64,000 nt of DNA from Gemmatimonadaceae bacterium. GTDB taxonomy: Bacteria > Gemmatimonadota > Gemmatimonadetes > Gemmatimonadales > Gemmatimonadaceae. Both the position numbers and the translations under genes were made by a program. Of this stretch, positions 34,871-43,044 are shown piece after piece. The stretch's first letter is position 1, and each line of letters starts with the position of its first letter. Below the pieces are notes generated by a model that was given only the letters and a program-made list of their open reading frames with translations, searched no databases and was not told where the DNA came from. The DNA is taken from the NCBI GenBank assembly GCA_036496605.1, contig DASXKV010000033.1, positions 62,001 to 126,000 on the forward strand, written 5' to 3'.

Positions 34871-37600
34871 ATGATCGCGATTCTTCTTCCTCTCGCGTTA
34901 CTCCAGGCGACCCCGCAGCCGCCGGAACCTCGGCGCCAGATTCCCGACCCTGGCGTGATTGCCAGTTTGCAGAAGGTCACGCCCGCCGGTGTGCAATCCG
35001 TCTTCAACGGCCGCGTCACCGGCGTGCGCTTCGCGCCGAACTCGGGCGAGCTCTGGGTGGCCGTCGTTGGCTCGGCGTATCACCTCGCGTGGGCGGACAA
35101 TCGCGTGCTGGGCCGGGGCGCATTCAACGGCCCGACCGGTGTTCAAGCCGTGACAATCGATCCGGTGAAAGGACGCGCCCTCGTGACGAGCATCGGCCAC
35201 TTGCCGATCACGGCTACTGAAGCGCAGATGCCGGGTACGCTCCCGCGCCTCGAATCACGCCCGGGCGTGCAGCTGAGCTTCTTCGACGACACCGCGCGCG
35301 GCGCGAAGATCTCTCCGCGCTTCACGACAGGCGCTCTCGGAGAATACATCGTCGGCGCCCCCGCGATCGCGAGCAGGCCCAACGCGACCGGGCATCGCGT
35401 CGCCGTCGTCCCGCTCACGGTCGAAGATCGCCTAACGATTGTAGATGCCGATAACGGCGCCTCACTCGCCGCGGTTCCCCTCGGCGTCGCTCCGATTGCC
35501 TCTGCGCTCTCCGCTGACGGGTCGGTCGCGTACGTGACGAATCTCGGCGGCGACAAGCCGCGGTCTGGTGAGCGCACGGCAACGCAGTGCTGTCATCCGC
35601 GCGGGGAACCAGTACGCATCGACGCGCGCGGGATCGCGGAGCGCGGAAGCGTCATGCGCGTCGACGTGCTCGCTCACAAGGTCACGGAGTCGATCAAGGT
35701 CGGCCGGCATCCGACCGCTCTGGTCTGGGACACGCTGCGCAACCGACTCTACGTCGCCGATGGAAACGACGACGACGTGAGCGTCATCGATGTTCCGAGC
35801 AATCGCGTCATCAGCAAGTACGAGACCCCTTTCCGAGAGCGTCAGATCGGGGCGGCGCCGACTGCACTCGCGCTCACGCCCGACGGCCGCCAACTCTTCG
35901 TCGCGTTCGGCGGCCTGAATGCCGTCGCCGTGTACGACATCTCGGCCGGCGTTGCACAGGCGCGTTTTGCCGGCCTGATACCCACCGCGTGGTATCCGTC
36001 GAGTCTGGATGTCAGCCGCGACGGCCGCTACCTGGCGATCGGAGCGCTCTTCGGCGTTGGCTCCGGGGAGGGTCGGACCGGCGGCTCACCCGGCAAGAAA
36101 GGGAGATATGTATTTGCTGAACGCGGGTCCGTGAACGTCGTCGAGATTCCCACGGCGACGCAACTCGCCGCGTACACTGCGGCAGTCATCGCGAACGATC
36201 ACGTTTCGCTTTCCGGCGGCCGTCCGCGTGATTCGACTCGCCTGGCCGCCACGCCGCGCGCCGTCCCCGAGTTGCCCGGCGATTCCTCCCTCATCAAGCA
36301 CGTCGTCTACGTCATCAAGGAGAATCGAACGTACGATCAGATACTGGGCGATCTCGGTCGCGGCGACAGCGATAGCTCGCTCGTCATCTACGGCCGCGAC
36401 GTAACGCCCAATCAGCACGCCCTCGCCGAGCAATTCGTCGTGCTCGACCGCATGTTCGCTAGCGGCGGGAACTCGGCCGACGGACACAACTGGCTGACGC
36501 AGGCCAACGAGACCGAGTACGCGATGTGGCCGCTCTATCTCGGACGGAGCTATCCGTCGGAGGGAACGGACCCCCTGGTGTACTCGTCAGGCGGATTTCT
36601 CTGGGAATCGGCACAGTCAAAGGGGAAGACCGTGAGCGTCTTTGGCGAGTACGCACCGTCGGCCTCGGACTCGATTCCAGCCGTGCGCTCGTCGCTGATG
36701 GCAGAGTATCAGGCCAATCAGCAGCGAGGCAGCGGCTACTTCCGCGATCTGTTGCGCAAGCGGTACGACACGCACTCGGACATCCCCTCGCTCGACAAAA
36801 TCCTGGTGCGCGAGTATCCAGGCTGGACGCAGGAGGTGCCGGACGTCGTCAAGGCCGAGGTGATTCTCGATCATCTGCGCGAGTGGGAAAGCGAGCGCAC
36901 GATGCCGGATCTCGTGATGGTGATCCTGCCGAGCGATCACACCGTCGGTACGTCGCCGGGATGGTGCGTGCCGCGCGCGTGCGTCGCCGACAACGATCTC
37001 GCGTTAGGCAAGATCGTCGACGGATTGACGCATTCGTCTTTCTGGAAGGACATGGCGATTCTCGTGATCGAGGACGACGCGCAGAACGGGGTCGATCACG
37101 TCGACGGACACCGAACGACCGCGTTCGCCATCTCCCCGTACGTCCGTCGCGGCTCGGTCGATCACACTTTCTATAATCAGCCGAGCATGGTGAAGACGAT
37201 CGAGCTGATGCTGGGTCTACCGGCGTTGAGCTTGTTCGATCTCGTCGCGACCGACATGCGAGCGAGCTTCATCCGCCCAGGCGAGCAGCCTAACTACGCG
37301 CCGTTCACGGCCGTGCCGGCGAGTCAGGCGCTCGATCAGGTCAACGCGCGGGTGAGCGGTATTCGTGGCGCCGACGCCGCCGCGCGACGTGGTGCGGCGC
37401 TCGCGTCGCTGCGCATGCGCTTCGACGGTCCGGACGAGGCACCCTCGGACGCGCTCAACCGCATTCTGTGGCACGACGCGCGTGGCTGGAACGCGCCGTA
37501 TCCAGCCGTGCGACAGTCGTTGTTCTTCCCGATGTCGCGCGATATCGCGGATGACGATCGCGAGGAGTCACGCGGGCAGACGGTGAAGCGCGATCGTTAG
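34871..37600 (+). CDS. Exported YncE-type beta-propeller fused to a phosphoesterase (alkaline phosphatase superfamily)
   Basis: A 909-residue protein. A signal peptide (MIAILLPLALLQA) is followed by a YVTN/YncE-like seven-bladed propeller (about residues 25-430, blades with VLVWDTLRNRLYVADGNDDDVSVIDV pattern). The C-terminal half starts IKHVVYVIKENRTYDQILGDLGRGD and carries GGNSADGHNWLTQANETEYAMWP and VILPSDHT and IEDDAQNGVDHVDGHRT, the phosphoesterase/phospholipase C (AcpA-like) family pattern. It probably hydrolyses a phosphate ester in the periplasm. A GC-rich hairpin lies 55 bases past the stop. Confidence 0.88.
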   Translation: MIAILLPLALLQATPQPPEPRRQIPDPGVIASLQKVTPAGVQSVFNGRVTGVRFAPNSGELWVAVVGSAYHLAWADNRVLGRGAFNGPTGVQAVTIDPVKGRALVTSIGHLPITATEAQMPGTLPRLESRPGVQLSFFDDTARGAKISPRFTTGALGEYIVGAPAIASRPNATGHRVAVVPLTVEDRLTIVDADNGASLAAVPLGVAPIASALSADGSVAYVTNLGGDKPRSGERTATQCCHPRGEPVRIDARGIAERGSVMRVDVLAHKVTESIKVGRHPTALVWDTLRNRLYVADGNDDDVSVIDVPSNRVISKYETPFRERQIGAAPTALALTPDGRQLFVAFGGLNAVAVYDISAGVAQARFAGLIPTAWYPSSLDVSRDGRYLAIGALFGVGSGEGRTGGSPGKKGRYVFAERGSVNVVEIPTATQLAAYTAAVIANDHVSLSGGRPRDSTRLAATPRAVPELPGDSSLIKHVVYVIKENRTYDQILGDLGRGDSDSSLVIYGRDVTPNQHALAEQFVVLDRMFASGGNSADGHNWLTQANETEYAMWPLYLGRSYPSEGTDPLVYSSGGFLWESAQSKGKTVSVFGEYAPSASDSIPAVRSSLMAEYQANQQRGSGYFRDLLRKRYDTHSDIPSLDKILVREYPGWTQEVPDVVKAEVILDHLREWESERTMPDLVMVILPSDHTVGTSPGWCVPRACVADNDLALGKIVDGLTHSSFWKDMAILVIEDDAQNGVDHVDGHRTTAFAISPYVRRGSVDHTFYNQPSMVKTIELMLGLPALSLFDLVATDMRASFIRPGEQPNYAPFTAVPASQALDQVNARVSGIRGADAAARRGAALASLRMRFDGPDEAPSDALNRILWHDARGWNAPYPAVRQSLFFPMSRDIADDDREESRGQTVKRDR

Positions 37601-37654
37601 GTGGCGAGTGTGTCGTACGTCACATTGCACCGATACGCGCAGCGTGTGCGCGTT

Positions 37655-37669
37655 GCGGGCTTTGCCCGC
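37655..37669 (+). terminator. GC-rich stem-loop downstream of phosphoesterase gene
   Basis: GCGGGC, loop TTT, GCCCGC. It sits 55 bases after the stop and 48 bases before the next gene. No T-run follows, so termination is possible but not certain. Confidence 0.4.
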
Positions 37670-37717
37670 GAAGTGCCGGCGACTACGTTGCTATCGTCCC
37701 AAACGGACTGATCGACA

Positions 37718-38437
37718 ATGAGAAGACTCTCTCCGGTAGTCGCTGTTCTTGTTTTCTGCGCGGCCTTTCCGCTTGGCGCGCAGAGCATCAATGCCGTCGT
37801 TGCGTACGGCGCGCTAATCACGACGCCAGCCGGTGCGTTACCGCCCGTTCTGTCGAGCGCAATGCTGTATCGCCCGATGACGCAGCCCGACATCGCGATG
37901 CGATATGGACACATTTCTGACAACGGGACCAGCCTCAACACCTTTGACGCGAGAGTCGGCTTCCCACTCGGCACGAAGGCGATGGTGGGCGTCAACGCCG
38001 GCTATCAGGACGCAAGTTGCAGCCTCGGAAACTGTGACAGCCACTTCATTGCTGGCGCGAATGCCGAGGGTCGTCTCGCGAGTACGATGCTCGGCACCGG
38101 CACCGAGGCGGCGCAGTTGACGGTCGGCTTGAACGGCGACGCCGGATTCGGCAGGAATGCCGGCGCGACCGTGTTTGGGTTCACGGGAGGTTTGCCAATC
38201 GCTCTGGTCTCGCGCACGTCGAAGGCACTGATCGCGCCGTTTCTGACTCCGGCTTTTGGCTGGGGACGCGCGTCCGACAACGGCCTGTCTGAGAACGGCA
38301 CGCGTTTCCTCCTCGGCGGCGGCGTCACCGTGCAGAGCTTGACCAGCCCAATCGGCGCGAATTTCGGATTTCAGAAAGTTTTCATCGACGGTGGCGAGAC
38401 GGTGTTCGGCATATCGCTCGTGGTTGGAAGGCGGTGA
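37718..38437 (+). CDS. Exported beta-barrel-like protein of unknown function
   Basis: A 239-residue protein with a signal peptide (VAVLVFCAAFPLGAQ). The mature part consists of amphipathic beta strands with Gly/Ala/Asn turns and an outer-membrane-like close (NFGFQKVFIDGGETVFGISLVVGRR). Only two cysteines, close together (SCSLGNC), could form a loop disulfide. Resembles porin-like hypothetical proteins common in this bacterial group. No neighbouring gene explains the job. It ends 46 bases before a strong bidirectional hairpin. Confidence 0.82.
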   Translation: MRRLSPVVAVLVFCAAFPLGAQSINAVVAYGALITTPAGALPPVLSSAMLYRPMTQPDIAMRYGHISDNGTSLNTFDARVGFPLGTKAMVGVNAGYQDASCSLGNCDSHFIAGANAEGRLASTMLGTGTEAAQLTVGLNGDAGFGRNAGATVFGFTGGLPIALVSRTSKALIAPFLTPAFGWGRASDNGLSENGTRFLLGGGVTVQSLTSPIGANFGFQKVFIDGGETVFGISLVVGRR

Positions 38438-38482
38438 GTGCTGGTGGTTGGTGATTGCTGATCGGTGATTGGTGAATTCGGA

Positions 38483-38507
38483 GTCCCGCGAGCGACGCTC
38501 GCGGGAC
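38483..38507. terminator. Strong bidirectional stem-loop between convergent genes
   Basis: GTCCCGCGAGC, loop GAC, GCTCGCGGGAC: 11 perfect pairs. It is flanked by TTGGTGATTGG and CCAACGACCAGC repeats that extend the dyad symmetry. It sits between the convergent barrel and CocE-type genes, a fitting place for a shared terminator. Confidence 0.7.
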
Positions 38508-38544
38508 ATTCCTTGTCTACCAACGACCAGCTGCCAACGACCAG

Positions 38545-40512
38545 CTACCGATCAGCCGCCGTCGCCTTTCGCACGACCGTGAGCTTCACCGTGCTCGGAT
38601 ACTGCTTCGAGTGGTGAACGCTGTTGTGTGCCACGAGCCCCTGCGTTTCGTCGTAGTTCTTCCCGCCCGTGTTCATGTTCCGGTCGAAGCGCGGGAAGTT
38701 GCTGCTCGTGACCTCGATGCGAATGCGATGTCCGGTGTCGAAGTAATTGCTCGTCGTCATCGGGCCTAACGTGACCTTGTACGTCTTGCCCTGCTGCATC
38801 CACACCTGCTTGTCGTAGCCCTCGCGATAGCGCACACGCTGGATCGTCTCGTCGAGATTGTACGCGCGCCCATCAGGATAGACGTCGAGCACCTTCACGG
38901 TGAAGTCCGTATCCTTGCGATCCGACGATACGTACAGGGTCACCTCGATCGGACCGCTCACCTCCGTGCCCTCCTTGAGGGGTTCCGATGAGTAAACGAG
39001 AATATCCGGCCGCGCCTCCATTTTGCGCTGATCGAATGCGCCGCCGGTCACGGCGTTCCCGGTGCAGCACACGTTGCCGCCATACGACGGCACGGGGTTC
39101 ATCGGATCATACGCGAAGCCATCCGGCTTGTCCGACGCGGGCGGCGTGGTCGTCAGGCCGCCGTCGCCGTCGAGGGTATTCGCCTTGCCGCCGCTCGACA
39201 GATAATAGGTGAGGGTCTGCGCGCCGCGCGGCGGCCACGTGTCCGACGACTGCCACTTGTTCAGGCCCATCGTGTAGTAGCGGACCCTGGGCAGCGTGTC
39301 GAGCAGGTGATTGTTCTCACCCTTGAGGAACATGTCGAACCAGCCCCAGGTGAGCGCGTCGTAGTCGAGTCGCGCGTCGCCGACGCTGCGCTCGCCGACG
39401 ACGGTATTCTCCGTCGCTCGCTTGTACGAGCAGTGGAGCGTCGGCGCGATGACGGCGTACTGCTGGTTCGCAACATCGGGCCGCGCCGTTTTCCGCACGT
39501 GGTTGTACGTGGCGAGGTTCGGCCCCACCGACACGTCGTACCATGACATGAACCAGAGGCCGGGCACGTTGATGTGCATGTCGTCGTGGAACAGGCCGCC
39601 GCGATACCACGCTGAATCGTTAGGCGTGCGCTCGATCATCGCGCCGCCGGTCGCGATGCCGGGCATGCTGTCCGCAAAGATGCCGGGCGGTCCGTCGACC
39701 GCCCTGACGATGTCCTTCTCCGGCAAATGTCGTAACGCCTGCGACCAGTCCACAGGCGGCGCTTGCTGAGCGAGATCGAAGTACTTGGATTCGCGAACCA
39801 GATCGGCCTGGGATGTCCCCGGCGGGAACATCGGCCGCACCTGATTCTGTTCGCCGCTGAGCCACGCGATGAACAGCATCTGCACCGCCCCACCTCGATA
39901 CCAGTTCCCTTGCTCATAGTACGGCGCTACACGTCCGACACCGGCGCCGAAGCCCTGCGGAATGATTGCGCTCAAGCCCGGCGGCGCTTGTGCGGCGACC
40001 GCCATCTGCCACTCCGCCGTCGACGAGCAACCGATCAGACCGACCTTTCCATTCGCCCATGGTTGCGACGACATCCATTTGATCGCGTCGTAGCCATCGG
40101 TGAGCGGCGGCCCGAGGATGTCGTAATTGCCCTCGGAGAAGAAGTGGCCGCGCTCGTTCATCTCGACATACGCGTAACCGCGTTTCACTGCGTCGAGCTC
40201 CGCCGTCATGTCACGCGGTGCGCCGTTGCGCACGTCCCAGTAGTTGAAGTTGTACGGCGTGCGCACGAAGACGATCGGGACCTCGCCAGTCGCATTCTTC
40301 GGCCGATAGACGTCGGCCGCCATGCGCAATCCGTCGCGCATCGGCACCATCACTTTACGATCGATGACGGCCAGTGACTCGAGCTCCTTCTCCTTGTCCC
40401 AGCGCTGTTGCACCAGCTGAGGATTGGGTTGTCCGCGACCCTGCGCGGACACGCGCGGCGCGACCGCGGCGATTGCCGCGACCAGCACGAGAAAACGAAG
40501 TCGTGGGGGCAT
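38545..40512 (-). CDS. CocE/NonD-family alpha/beta hydrolase (X-Pro dipeptidyl-peptidase type)
   Basis: A 655-residue exported protein. A signal peptide is followed by an alpha/beta-hydrolase core with [29 protein letters not shown] and [14 protein letters not shown] (nucleophile Ser163), and a C-terminal jelly-roll domain, [31 protein letters not shown] and [22 protein letters not shown]. The nucleophile motif G-C-S-S-T differs slightly from the usual GxSYxG. Family members cleave cocaine-type esters, cephalosporin or glutaryl amides or X-Pro peptides; the substrate here is unknown. The start at 40512 was set by the signal peptide; a longer frame to 40644 is unsupported. Confidence 0.92.
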   Translation of the reverse strand: MPPRLRFLVLVAAIAAVAPRVSAQGRGQPNPQLVQQRWDKEKELESLAVIDRKVMVPMRDGLRMAADVYRPKNATGEVPIVFVRTPYNFNYWDVRNGAPRDMTAELDAVKRGYAYVEMNERGHFFSEGNYDILGPPLTDGYDAIKWMSSQPWANGKVGLIGCSSTAEWQMAVAAQAPPGLSAIIPQGFGAGVGRVAPYYEQGNWYRGGAVQMLFIAWLSGEQNQVRPMFPPGTSQADLVRESKYFDLAQQAPPVDWSQALRHLPEKDIVRAVDGPPGIFADSMPGIATGGAMIERTPNDSAWYRGGLFHDDMHINVPGLWFMSWYDVSVGPNLATYNHVRKTARPDVANQQYAVIAPTLHCSYKRATENTVVGERSVGDARLDYDALTWGWFDMFLKGENNHLLDTLPRVRYYTMGLNKWQSSDTWPPRGAQTLTYYLSSGGKANTLDGDGGLTTTPPASDKPDGFAYDPMNPVPSYGGNVCCTGNAVTGGAFDQRKMEARPDILVYSSEPLKEGTEVSGPIEVTLYVSSDRKDTDFTVKVLDVYPDGRAYNLDETIQRVRYREGYDKQVWMQQGKTYKVTLGPMTTSNYFDTGHRIRIEVTSSNFPRFDRNMNTGGKNYDETQGLVAHNSVHHSKQYPSTVKLTVVRKATAADR

Positions 40513-40702
40513 ATAGGACCACTGATCGGGGATGAGGCGCCGAACATGGCGCCGGATCGAACAGACAGCAATGACTCCTGCCGCGCTCGGATTCGCGGCC
40601 GATCGCCAGCGATTGGCGCGCGCATCGTTGTTCGCCGATCGCATAACGAGTCGGATGCAGCCGCGCGCGGAAAGATGGAGCCGTAGAGGACCCTGTCAGA
40701 TC

Positions 40703-40849
40703 ATGGGAGCGTTCATGCTCGCCTGCGTTGTTGCGGTCACTTCGACCGCAATGGTCCTTTGGTACCGGCGCCGCTTCTTCAGCTCTGTCGAGCAGCTCGC
40801 TACTCGTATAGAGGTGCAAGCCGGCACGTGCATTGCCCCGGGCGGATAG
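40703..40849 (+). CDS. Possible small membrane peptide
   Basis: A 48-residue open frame, ATG at 40703, with a membrane segment (AFMLACVVAVTSTAMVLWY) followed by RRRFF and a helix. No strong ribosome binding site was seen. It lies in the 461-base gap between the CocE-type gene and the small ORFs at 40974 and ends just before a repeat. Only the hydrophobic pattern supports it. The rest of this gap is the repeat at 40861-40964 and otherwise unremarkable sequence. Confidence 0.3.
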   Translation: MGAFMLACVVAVTSTAMVLWYRRRFFSSVEQLATRIEVQAGTCIAPGG

Positions 40850-40860
40850 TTCGATGGCGT

Positions 40861-40964
40861 GGCTGGTGGTCGATGGCTGGTGGTTGGTGATGGATAGTTG
40901 GCTCGCCATCCGCACAACCACCAGCAACCACAACCACAACCAACAACCAGCAACCAGCAACCAG
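40861..40964. repeat. Low-complexity GGTGGTTGG/CCAACAACCAGC inverted repeat
   Basis: The left part has GGCTGGTGGTCGATGGCTGG and TGGTTGGTGATGG, the right part ACCACCAGCAACCACAACC and CAACAACCAGCAACCAGC, and the two are mutually complementary in composition and roughly in register. Same style as the repeats at 15362-15449 and around 38440-38545. It directly precedes the start of a small hydrophilic ORF. Confidence 0.7.
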
Positions 40965-40973
40965 AGACGCGCG

Positions 40974-41204
40974 ATGACTAAGGGAGATCAGAAAGGGCCG
41001 CAGGGCCATGGCGAAGGGCAGCACGGCGACAAGACGCATTCCCGAATTCAGGAGCAGCTCCAGGACGCGCCTCCCGACGAGTCGCTCGAGGATCGTCTCG
41101 CCCGCGAGCAGAGCGAAGGCGCGGCAAAGGGTCGGCGACGGCTCGTCGAGGATCGACAGCAGCATGATGAAGCCGAGCGAAACAGCGAGCACCCCAAATC
41201 CTGA
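40974..41204 (+). CDS. Possible small hydrophilic protein, Gln/Glu/His-rich
   Basis: A 76-residue open frame with MTKGDQKGPQGHGEGQHGD and SRIQEQLQDAPPDESLEDRL. Strongly charged and lacking hydrophobic segments, so probably disordered and cytoplasmic. It lies 4 bases before another small charged ORF, suggesting a bicistronic unit. The ribosome binding site is weak (CCAGAGACGCGCG). Codon composition agrees with the surrounding genes, but no homologue is recognised; a competing longer frame on the opposite strand is not more convincing. Confidence 0.4.
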   Translation: MTKGDQKGPQGHGEGQHGDKTHSRIQEQLQDAPPDESLEDRLAREQSEGAAKGRRRLVEDRQQHDEAERNSEHPKS

Positions 41205-41208
41205 TCCC

Positions 41209-41388
41209 ATGCCATCCGCACCGAAGAAAACGCCACCGCGAGACGATGCCGAGGAGCAGCCGGAGAGTGGTTATCGCGACGGACGCCTCAGCACGAAGCC
41301 GAGCGCCGAGCCGTCCAAGGCCGACGAGACACGTCGTAGGCAGTCGGGGAGCGAGTCGGAATTCGACAGCGGGAAACCGCCGTCGTAG
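41209..41388 (+). CDS. Possible small disordered protein, Ser/Pro/charged-rich
   Basis: A 59-residue open frame starting MPSAPKKTPPRDDAEEQPE and ending DSGKPPS, entirely hydrophilic. It starts 4 bases after the stop of the preceding small ORF, which supports translation as a pair. No domain or homologue is recognised; no strong ribosome binding site was seen, so confidence is limited. Confidence 0.38.
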   Translation: MPSAPKKTPPRDDAEEQPESGYRDGRLSTKPSAEPSKADETRRRQSGSESEFDSGKPPS

Positions 41389-41425
41389 GTTTTGCGTTGG
41401 AAGTCAGGGATGGTCCGGACTGAGA

Positions 41426-41444
41426 CAATCCTTCTGAAGGATTG
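41426..41444. terminator. 8-bp hairpin in the gap after the small ORFs
   Basis: CAATCCTT, loop CTG, AAGGATTG. It lies 38 bases after the last small ORF. No T-run follows (CTGTGTC). The remainder of the 346-base gap 41389-41734 holds nothing else recognisable apart from in-frame upstream starts of the next gene. Confidence 0.4.
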
Positions 41445-41734
41445 CTGTGTCTAACGGACAAACGCGTCGCGCCGCGTCCCGAGGCCGCGTTGTGGTGAAG
41501 GAAGCTGCGCTGAACACCGCGCACGGCCCGGCTGTCCTTTTGTCGCGGCGTGACACGTTGAGTGTCCTCGTAATGCAACGCTCGTGAACGAGCGCGCCGA
41601 TGCGCTCGTGATGCCATATAGTGCGCGTCGCAACGACGAGTGAGAGAGCGATGCGAAAGATCATTCACGAAAATGATTACACGTTGGCATCCGTTCTGCG
41701 GCTCTTCATCGCCAGACTCCAGCGGTTGGACAAA

Positions 41735-42967
41735 ATGACTCGGACGCGCTCACTTCTCTTGGTCGGCGCCGCCGCCTTCGCTGCCCTGCCCATACCGACA
41801 CTCCTGTCGGCGCAGGGACCGATGATGTTCGAAGGCTTCGCGGCGCGAAAACAGCAAACCGTCGATCCAGTCTTCGGCGGCGCCGGATTCACCGGCTACA
41901 CTGGCATTTTCGGGCTAAGACTTAGCGGTGGCATGAATCTGGGCCGCGGCGAAGGCTCGGACGAAACAGCGACTTATCAGTACACGCAGTGCAGTGCCGG
42001 CCCGTGCCAGACCAAGACGATTAGCGGCAGCTATCGGAGCGAACCCGGTCTGCACCTCAACGCCTGGACAGCCGATGCCGACGTGCTCGTCGAGCCGTTC
42101 CGTCGCGTTCCCGTCATCAAGTCGCTGCTGCTCGGCTTCTCGCCATACGGATTCTTCGGCGTCGGCGGGTACGGCTTCCGTCCCAACGGTGGGGCTGACA
42201 CTTCGATCGCGACCCTCAACTACGGTGTTGGCGCACACCACAACCTGCTCGGTTGGCTCGGCGTTGGCGTCGAAGCGCGCTATCGCCGGCCGTTCCACAG
42301 CGATTCGGCGCTCACGTTCGGTACGCCGCGCAACTGGGAATACCGCCTTGGCCTAACGGCGAGCTTTGGCGGCGGCCAGCCATTCCACCGTACGTTCCGA
42401 CCGGAACCGCCGCGCCCCGTCGTCGAACGCATCTACATCGCACCCGAAGCGCCGCCGCGGCGCTACATCGTCGAGTCGAAGTCGCTGGATTCGCGGTTTG
42501 CGTCGCGCATTCTCTCGACCGCCGATGAATACGTCGGAACGAAGTTCCGCAGCGGCGGCACGAGCCCGCACAGTGGATTCGACGGCGCCGGCTTCGTGAA
42601 TTGGGTGTACTGGCGCGAAGGCGTGCGTCTGCCGCGGACGGCGCGTCGGATGGCCGAACTTGGCGATCCGGTGTCGACGCGAGCTGGAGCGCTACGTCCA
42701 GGTGACCTGCTGTTCTTCGCCAATGACGGATACAACATCAACCACGTAGGCATTTACGTGGGCGGCGATCGCTTCGTTCACTCGTCGTCGACGGGAAATG
42801 GCGTCCGCTACGATGTGCTCGGCGATGGTGATCGCGGCCGCTGGTTCGCCGGGCATCTCGTGCAAGCACGACGCATCACCGGGAACGAGCGCTTCTCCGA
42901 CTCGTATTACGACGACGATCCCAGCGCGCCGGATCGTGCACCGCGCGCGAATCGCTGGCCCTGGTAA
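41735..42967 (+). CDS. Exported barrel-like protein fused to a degenerate NlpC/P60 domain
   Basis: With the start at 41735, 410 residues: a signal peptide (LLLVGAAAFAALPIPTLLSAQ), a beta-strand-rich part (about residues 30-230, barrel-like) and a C-terminal NlpC/P60 fold (about 255-385). NlpC/P60 enzymes cut peptidoglycan stem peptides with a Cys in FDCSGF; here that motif reads SGFDGAGFVNWVY, so Gly284 replaces the catalytic cysteine. The His motif HVGIYVGGDRFVHSS is kept. It is therefore likely a non-catalytic peptidoglycan-binding or structural domain. An ATG at 41651 with a better ribosome binding site (GTGAGAGAGCG) is an alternative start but would place 28 residues before the signal sequence. 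Confidence 0.86.
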   Translation: MTRTRSLLLVGAAAFAALPIPTLLSAQGPMMFEGFAARKQQTVDPVFGGAGFTGYTGIFGLRLSGGMNLGRGEGSDETATYQYTQCSAGPCQTKTISGSYRSEPGLHLNAWTADADVLVEPFRRVPVIKSLLLGFSPYGFFGVGGYGFRPNGGADTSIATLNYGVGAHHNLLGWLGVGVEARYRRPFHSDSALTFGTPRNWEYRLGLTASFGGGQPFHRTFRPEPPRPVVERIYIAPEAPPRRYIVESKSLDSRFASRILSTADEYVGTKFRSGGTSPHSGFDGAGFVNWVYWREGVRLPRTARRMAELGDPVSTRAGALRPGDLLFFANDGYNINHVGIYVGGDRFVHSSSTGNGVRYDVLGDGDRGRWFAGHLVQARRITGNERFSDSYYDDDPSAPDRAPRANRWPW

Positions 42968-42970
42968 GAG

Positions 42971-43044
42971 GAGGGGCTAGGGGCGAGGGGAATGGGGGCT
43001 AGGGTTTCCACACTCTAGCCCTATTCTCTGGCCCTTAGCCCCTC
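42971..43044. terminator. Inverted-repeat terminator candidate between convergent genes (GAGGGGCTA/TAGCCCTA family)
   Basis: GAGGGGCTA and GGGGCTAGGG on the left, CTAGCCCTA and TTAGCCCCTC on the right, so two nested complementary pairs. It lies between the NlpC-like gene stop (42967) and the convergent stop at 43043. It may end transcription from both sides. G/C-run low-complexity repeats of this kind differ from the TTGGTG family. Confidence 0.6.

Noticed and set aside
40355-41210. Opposite-strand open frames across the repeat and the small ORFs, one with hydrophobic runs (VVVVAGG)
   Set aside because: The hydrophobic run arises from translation of the low-complexity GGTTGG repeat, not from a membrane protein.
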